In this document: positions 59,378 to 64,000 of the stretch, piece by piece
Layout: every line of letters starts with the position of its first letter
Position numbering within the stretch: position 1 is the stretch's first letter
NCBI RefSeq assembly: GCF_002736145.1
Contig: NZ_CP024160.1
Span: forward strand, 1,240,001 to 1,304,000
Source: Collinsella aerofaciens
GTDB taxonomy: Bacteria > Actinomycetota > Coriobacteriia > Coriobacteriales > Coriobacteriaceae
Direction: 5' to 3'
Length of the DNA: 64,000 nt
Translations under genes and position numbers: made by a program
The notes under the pieces: generated by a model
Databases searched by the model: none
Told to the model about the DNA's origin: nothing
The model's input: only the letters and a program-made list of their open reading frames with translations

Positions 59378-62300
59378 CTACATGTGCTTGCGACGACGAT
59401 CGCCCAGCGTCACGCCCGCAGCCACGAGCGTAATACCGCCGATAACGAAGACCTCGCCCGCAAGCGCGGAGTCATCACCGGTCTGGGCGAGCGCGGCAGG
59501 CGCAGCCTGTTTCTTGGCAACGGGGGCCTTTGCAGCAGCCTGCGCAACCTGAGGCTTGGCCTGCGGCTTGCTCTGCGGCTCGGCCTTGGGATGATACTTG
59601 TCGTACTCGGCCTGAGCGGCAGCCAGGGCATCCTTGGCATCTCCGAGCTCGGCCAGTGCAGCGGCATAGGCGTCGTTGGCATCGGACAGCTTGGCATCGG
59701 CATCGCTCAGGGCAGCCTTGAGACCAGCGGCAGCATCGACGGCGGCCTTGTAGCAAGCGTAGGCAGCGTTAAGCTTGACCAGCTTATCGTTGCCCGTCGT
59801 GCCCGCGGCAAGAGAGGCCTTGTGGTCGACAGCCTCAAGATCGGCCTTGAGTGCCTCATCGCTGGCAAGCTCGGCCTTGGCCTTGACGATCTCGAGGTTC
59901 GCATCGACGACGGCTTCGTTGGCGGCCTCGAGCTGCTTCTGGGCATCGGCGGCACCGGCGACAGCAGCGTCATAGGCAACCTTGGCGTCGTCGACCGCTT
60001 TCTGGGCTCCAGCGAAGCGCTCGAAAGCCTTGTTCGCGGTGGCCAGCTCGCCCTCGGCAGCCTTGGCCTTGGCCTGCGCGTCGGACACAGCCTGCGCCTT
60101 GGCGGCAACTGCCTGCCTGGCGTCCGAAAGAGCGGTCGCGGCGTGTGTATCTGCGGCCTGAGCCTTGTCAACGCCAGCCTGGGCGGCATCGTCGGCCTTC
60201 TTTGCCTCGTCAAGCGAGCCCTGCTTATTCGCAAGGTCCGCTTGGGCGGCATCGCGCTTGGCGGTAAGGTCCTTGACCGAAGCCGTAGCGTTGTCATACG
60301 CCTCGCTGGCCTGGTCGGATTTTGCCTTGGCGGCATCGCGGGCGCTGCGAGCCTTCGCCTTGTGAGCAGCGGCGTCGGCTGCCTTCGTCTTGCTGTCAGC
60401 AAGCGTGGCGTTTGCCTTATCGAGAGCTGCCTGGGCAGTAGCGGCCTCGCCCTTGGCGGCGCCGAGCTTGGTCTCGGGCGTCTTGACGTCGATACCCTTG
60501 AGTTTGGCTTCGGCGGCGGTGTAGGCGGACTTGGCGGAAGCGGTGGCGGACTTAGCCTTCTCGTACTCGCCCTTGGCGGTGTTCACGTTCGTGTCGGCTG
60601 CGGTGAAAGCGTCCTGGGCGGCATCCTGCCCGTTTACAGCCGCGAAGTAAGCTTCCCTAGTAGCTCCAAAGTTCTTCTGCGCCTCGGCGAGCTTGCCCTG
60701 AAGCTCCTTGAGCTGCGCCTTCTGCGCCTGCGTGCCGCCTGCGTTGTAGGCAGAGTCGATGTAGTCGTTCACGAGCTTCTTGAACTCGGAGACAGTGAAA
60801 TCTGTCTGGGTCGCGCTTCCGCTATAGTCGAAAACGGTTACCTCGGAATCGGTATTCTTACCGCTACCAGTCGCGATACCGATGGCTGTCGCTCCTGCAT
60901 CGATGATGTTGAGATAGTGCCCGCACTCCTGGTAGATGCTGTTGTAGTGCTGGTAGATATAGTAGGAATCATATCGATGGCTTCCGAGTGCGTCACCATG
61001 CTCCTCGACGTACTTATCGAATGCCTCCTTCTCCTGGGTGTAGAGGCCGGTATATGGCCAGCCGAGCGTATCCTCGGTCTCGCCTCCTGTATATGCACCG
61101 CCGCCGCCGGCAAGATTTTCTCCCTTGTCGAAATAGCAGTCCGAGTGCCCCCACTTGTTCGATGAATATGAGGCATTAAGGGCTGCTGCCGCAGTCATGC
61201 GGAGGCTGACGCTGAGCTCCGACTGACCGTTCGCCTTGCGGAGGTTGTTTTGAGTATCGAGGTAGGTCAGGGCATTACGCATCTGCTCCAAGGAGAGCGG
61301 GTTGGTGTCGCGGGACATGTCCTGATCGACGTAAATACCATACCAGTCCTGTTTACTTTTCGTCCCCATGAGCATCGACGCGGCAGTGCTTGCGTTCGAC
61401 TTCTGCTGGGCGGTGAAATCGCTGCTGTTGCTGATGTAGGCCATAAAGCCGAGCATGCCCTTATTGATGACTTCCTGGTCAACAGTCATGTTGGACTTTA
61501 GGTCTGCAATCTGCTGCTCAAGAGCCTCAACCTGGGCATTAGCAGCGTCATAAGCCTTTTCCGCGGCGTTCGAAGCGGCGCAGGCTGCCTCCCACTCGCT
61601 GCGCTTCTGCTTGCGAACTTCGACAAGCTTATCGTACGCGGTCTTCTTGTCTGCTTCGGTCTGCTGCGCCTTCTCGTATGCGGCCTTGGCGGCGTCACGC
61701 TTACTGGCCGCGTCCTTGTACTCCTTGTTTGCCGCATCGTATGCAGACTGGGCAGATGCCACGGCAGCGTTGGCGGCGTTGGCCTTCTCCTGCGCGGCGG
61801 TGGCGGTATTCTGGGCCGCCTGCAGGTTCGCCTGGGCGGTAGCGTCGGCATCCGTCGCGGCATTGAGCTCCGCCTGCGCGGTCTTAAGCTCACCAGCGGC
61901 GGCCTTCTCGGCGGCCTCAAGCGCACTCAGGTCAACACCCGTACCCGAGACGGCAGCATCGAGCGCGGCCTGCGCCTGGTTGAACTTCTGCTGGGCGTTA
62001 TCGCGCGCGGTGGTTGCGGCTGCGAGAGCAGTAGCAGTCTCCTGCTTCTTGGCCTGGGCAGTCGTCAAAGCTGCCTCGGCATTCTGCTTTTCCTGCTGGG
62101 CGCTGGCCTCGGCAGCCTTGGCCTGGTCCAGATTGGCCTGTGCAGTAGTAACGGCCTTATTGGCGTCATCGAGCTTTGCCTGCGCGTCCTCGACGGCCTT
62201 CTTGGCGGCCTCGTACTCGTCCATACCCATGGCCTCGAGCTTGGCCTGAGCATCGTCGAGGGCCTTCTTGGCCTCATCCTGCTTTGCCTTGGCGTCCTTG

Positions 62301-62845
62301 AGCGCCTGGGTCTTATCCTCGACACTCTTGTTGGCTTGATCGAGCTGATCGTTCAGGTCGCCCAGCTTCTTCTGCTGCTGCTCGGTCTTTTCGACGGCGG
62401 CTTTGAGCTCGTCAATCTTCTCCTGGAGCGCGGCGACTTCTGCCGCGTTCTGCTCGATTTCGTTGTCGCTCACAGCCTGCGAGGCCTGATTCTTTTGCTG
62501 CTGCGCCTGCTTTTGAGACTGGCCCGCCGCATCGGCGTTCTTCTGGGCGGCATCGTAGGCGGCCTGAGCGTCCTTGAGCTGCTTTGCCGACTCCTCGGCC
62601 AGCTGGGCAGCCGTCTTTACGACCGCTTGGTTACCGGCGGCAACGGTGTTCTCTACAGAACTACCCCCCCCCTGAACAGAATCGCCGTTATCGGTTGACG
62701 GTGCGGCGATTGCCGCCAGCGGCGACATGAGCGGCTGAGCAATGAGGCCCGCCGTCAAAACGGTTGCGACGGCGCGGTTGGCAACGCCCTTGACGTTGAC
62801 GGCCTTAACCCGAGGCTCAAAGTGTTGTGGGCTGTAGTTTGCCAT
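59378..62845 (-). CDS. Cell-wall-anchored surface protein with coiled coils and a central CAP/SCP domain
   Basis: The protein has 1155 residues. A signal peptide occupies about 1-48 (hydrophobic VATVLTAGLIAQPLMSPLAA). Ala/Lys/Asp/Gln-rich coiled coil spans about 75-450. The CAP/SCP domain lies at about 515-680, with LDTQNNLRKANGQSEL and the hallmark GENLA. A second coiled coil spans about 690-1075. A Lys/Pro/Gln-rich wall spacer, LAQTG (1119-1123) in place of LPxTG, a hydrophobic segment and RRRKHM close the protein. A G9 tract codes GGG near residue 59. GGGAG precedes the ATG. Likely a sortase-linked adhesin or stalk with a CAP head. Confidence 0.85.
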   Translation of the reverse strand: MANYSPQHFEPRVKAVNVKGVANRAVATVLTAGLIAQPLMSPLAAIAAPSTDNGDSVQGGGSSVENTVAAGNQAVVKTAAQLAEESAKQLKDAQAAYDAAQKNADAAGQSQKQAQQQKNQASQAVSDNEIEQNAAEVAALQEKIDELKAAVEKTEQQQKKLGDLNDQLDQANKSVEDKTQALKDAKAKQDEAKKALDDAQAKLEAMGMDEYEAAKKAVEDAQAKLDDANKAVTTAQANLDQAKAAEASAQQEKQNAEAALTTAQAKKQETATALAAATTARDNAQQKFNQAQAALDAAVSGTGVDLSALEAAEKAAAGELKTAQAELNAATDADATAQANLQAAQNTATAAQEKANAANAAVASAQSAYDAANKEYKDAASKRDAAKAAYEKAQQTEADKKTAYDKLVEVRKQKRSEWEAACAASNAAEKAYDAANAQVEALEQQIADLKSNMTVDQEVINKGMLGFMAYISNSSDFTAQQKSNASTAASMLMGTKSKQDWYGIYVDQDMSRDTNPLSLEQMRNALTYLDTQNNLRKANGQSELSVSLRMTAAAALNASYSSNKWGHSDCYFDKGENLAGGGGAYTGGETEDTLGWPYTGLYTQEKEAFDKYVEEHGDALGSHRYDSYYIYQHYNSIYQECGHYLNIIDAGATAIGIATGSGKNTDSEVTVFDYSGSATQTDFTVSEFKKLVNDYIDSAYNAGGTQAQKAQLKELQGKLAEAQKNFGATREAYFAAVNGQDAAQDAFTAADTNVNTAKGEYEKAKSATASAKSAYTAAEAKLKGIDVKTPETKLGAAKGEAATAQAALDKANATLADSKTKAADAAAHKAKARSARDAAKAKSDQASEAYDNATASVKDLTAKRDAAQADLANKQGSLDEAKKADDAAQAGVDKAQAADTHAATALSDARQAVAAKAQAVSDAQAKAKAAEGELATANKAFERFAGAQKAVDDAKVAYDAAVAGAADAQKQLEAANEAVVDANLEIVKAKAELASDEALKADLEAVDHKASLAAGTTGNDKLVKLNAAYACYKAAVDAAAGLKAALSDADAKLSDANDAYAAALAELGDAKDALAAAQAEYDKYHPKAEPQSKPQAKPQVAQAAAKAPVAKKQAAPAALAQTGDDSALAGEVFVIGGITLVAAGVTLGDRRRKHM
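62664..62672 (-). repeat. G9 homopolymer in the surface protein gene
   Basis: Nine C on the plus strand give nine G in the coding strand at codons 58-60, just after the signal peptide. Gain or loss of one base would shift the frame for the remaining 1090 codons. It is the longest G/C homopolymer I noticed in the window. Confidence 0.85.
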
Positions 62846-63152
62846 GGCTTTCTCCCTTTGACACGGATGTATCCATACGTATCAAACGGTAGCTGTCGAT
62901 TTTTGAATTCTGTTGCGCAACATTGGCGACCAGCGTATTTTTTGAAATTCACGCTCTCGTGCTTCACAGTTTCGTCACATTTGAAGGAGCTGGTGCATCA
63001 TATTCTCGCGGGATGGAATTGAGCCTGTGATTTGCATTTGCTCCCGCGTCATCCGCCCTATCGGATTCCGCATCCAACAGACACCCCGCCCGCCACGGTG
63101 TAGAGTTAGGACAACGGGCGCGTTGCGCGGACCGCGCTGGAACGAGGTGGAC
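62846..63152. other. Divergent intergenic region, surface protein / DUF389
   Basis: This 307-base stretch is AT-richer near the surface gene. TTGATACGTATGGATAC (about 62867-62883, minus strand) contains possible -10 bases and the palindrome ATACGTAT. No convincing -35 or repeat was found. The half towards the DUF389 gene shows nothing I can name. Confidence 0.4.
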
Positions 63153-64000
63153 ATGGAACTCGATAGACAACAGCTCAAGCGACTGCGTGAACGCCATCAC
63201 CGGCGCCATGGCATACGCCCCGCACACAGCGAGGCCATGGAGAACGCCGGCCGCTTCCTAAAGCGCGCATTCAACATTCGCGAGGGTCGCGCGCCCTATC
63301 ACGTAATCCGAAGGCGCTTTGTAAACGGGGCGCGTCTGACTGGCTCCCACCTATGCATCCTCATCATCGCCATGCTCATCGCGAGCATCGGCCTCGATAT
63401 CGATTCAGACATCGCCATCGTGGGCGCCATGCTCATCTGCCCGCTTATGGGCTCGGTCCTTGCCATGGCATATGGCATCGCCACGCTCGACCGCGAGATT
63501 ACTGTCGAAGCCGTCGCGGGCTTGGCCCTACAGATGGCCTTTTGCCTGGTCACGTCCACGTTGTACTTTAAACTCTCGCCCCTTGGCACCACCACGGCCG
63601 CCATCATCGACAATTCGACACCGACTGTGTGGGACCTTGCCGTCGCGCTCGCGGGCGGCTTTGCGGGCGGCCTGGGCAACTCGCGCGACCAGGAGCCTTC
63701 GACGCTCATTGCCGGCGTAGCCGTGGCGACCGCGCTCATGCCGCCCCTGTGCGCGGCGGGCTATGGCATCGCCATCGCAAGCGGGTCGCTGTTCCTCTCG
63801 GCCCTCTACGAGTTTGGCATCAACGTGGTCTTTATCGCACTGACCGCCGAAGCCGTGCTGCTTCTTTTGCGCGTGCCGCTCAAGCGCGACCTCAACGGCG
63901 ACGGTATTGTGACCGCCGAGGAAAATGCCGAGGTCGACGAGCTGTCACGCAAGGTGCGCCGCCGCATTATTGTGGGCACGGTGATCTTTGCCATCCCCTG
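63153..64000 (+). CDS. DUF389 membrane protein (partial, cut by the window end)
   Basis: The 282 codons seen have no stop. A basic N-terminus (MELDRQQLKRLRERHHRRHG) leads to about 70 soluble residues. Membrane helices follow from about residue 66: LCILIIAMLIASIGLDID, AIVGAMLICPLMGSVLAMAYG (core GAMLICPLMGSV), then segments near 120-140, 158-175 and 185-240. GAMLICPLMG and AGVAVATALMPPLCAAGYG are the DUF389 repeat motifs. GAGGTGG lies just before the ATG. The function of DUF389 is unknown. Confidence 0.85.
   Translation, partial: MELDRQQLKRLRERHHRRHGIRPAHSEAMENAGRFLKRAFNIREGRAPYHVIRRRFVNGARLTGSHLCILIIAMLIASIGLDIDSDIAIVGAMLICPLMGSVLAMAYGIATLDREITVEAVAGLALQMAFCLVTSTLYFKLSPLGTTTAAIIDNSTPTVWDLAVALAGGFAGGLGNSRDQEPSTLIAGVAVATALMPPLCAAGYGIAIASGSLFLSALYEFGINVVFIALTAEAVLLLLRVPLKRDLNGDGIVTAEENAEVDELSRKVRRRIIVGTVIFAIP

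Noticed and set aside
59234-61165. Plus-strand open frame of 643 codons opposite the surface protein
   Set aside because: It is Leu/Gly-rich, antisense to the Ala/Lys coiled coil, and starts in the OPT terminator region.

Overview
The window is high-GC chromosomal DNA from an actinobacterium of the class Coriobacteriia, most likely Collinsella. This rests on my recognition of the proteins and on layout, not on a search. Supporting points are the tRNA-Tyr/Thr/Met-tuf-rpmG block, dense minus-strand operons with strong Shine-Dalgarno sites, an anaerobe-like gene set, and intergenic DNA packed with palindromes. I annotate 48 protein genes (the last runs off the window) and six tRNAs. I see no rRNA, CRISPR array, phage block or intact transposase.

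Layout. 1-2.8 kb: tRNA-Tyr, -Thr and -Met feed tuf and rpmG, each block with a recognisable sigma-70-type promoter; a repeat-rich gap and tRNA-Thr(TGT) follow. 3-8.5 kb: yacP, rlmB, cysS, ispF, ispD, disA. 8.7-17.3 kb: mntP, pepD, an RHH/PIN toxin-antitoxin pair, clpC, a DUF2798 protein and a ThrE-like exporter. 17.6-30 kb: lysS (with an extra C-terminal tRNA-binding domain), greA, tatA, tRNA-Pro, ispE, veg, dtd, an XTP/dITP phosphatase gene, rph, murI, a HAD phosphatase, murE, asnB and tRNA-Val. 30.5-35.5 kb: argC-argJ-argB-argD behind a tandem ArgR box. 35.6-40.1 kb: an FMN riboswitch controlling a RibU-type ECF transporter with fused ATPases, then two flavin-binding-like proteins. 40.4-42.5 kb: groES-groEL between two very large palindromes. 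43.4-51.9 kb: an amidohydrolase and an M20 peptidase (divergent), a zinc-ribbon membrane protein, a YitT protein, amaP-DUF2273-asp23 and yebC. 52-57.3 kb: a DUF6020-like membrane protein, lgt, nfu, comEB, coaX. 57.5-64 kb: an OPT transporter, a 1155-residue surface protein with a CAP domain and an LAQTG-type anchor, and a DUF389 protein cut by the window end.

Themes. Three MEP-pathway genes (ispD, ispF, ispE) lie in two operons. murI and murE supply peptidoglycan precursors, and lgt and the LAQTG protein serve the envelope. disA makes c-di-AMP. The riboflavin transporter suggests flavin salvage, and the two FMN-type proteins downstream may use the imported flavin.

The most unusual signal is non-coding. 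A family of hairpins with the core GGGACAGG or GGGACGG, but with different arm sequences, sits directly on or beside TAA stop codons (15707, 23344, 46806, 49498, 52112, 54440). There are also 100-210 bp nested palindromes, two elements bounded by imperfect terminal inverted repeats that resemble MITEs, and a 26-bp duplication of the tRNA-Val 3' end. A G9 tract just after the signal peptide of the surface protein is a candidate phase-variation switch.
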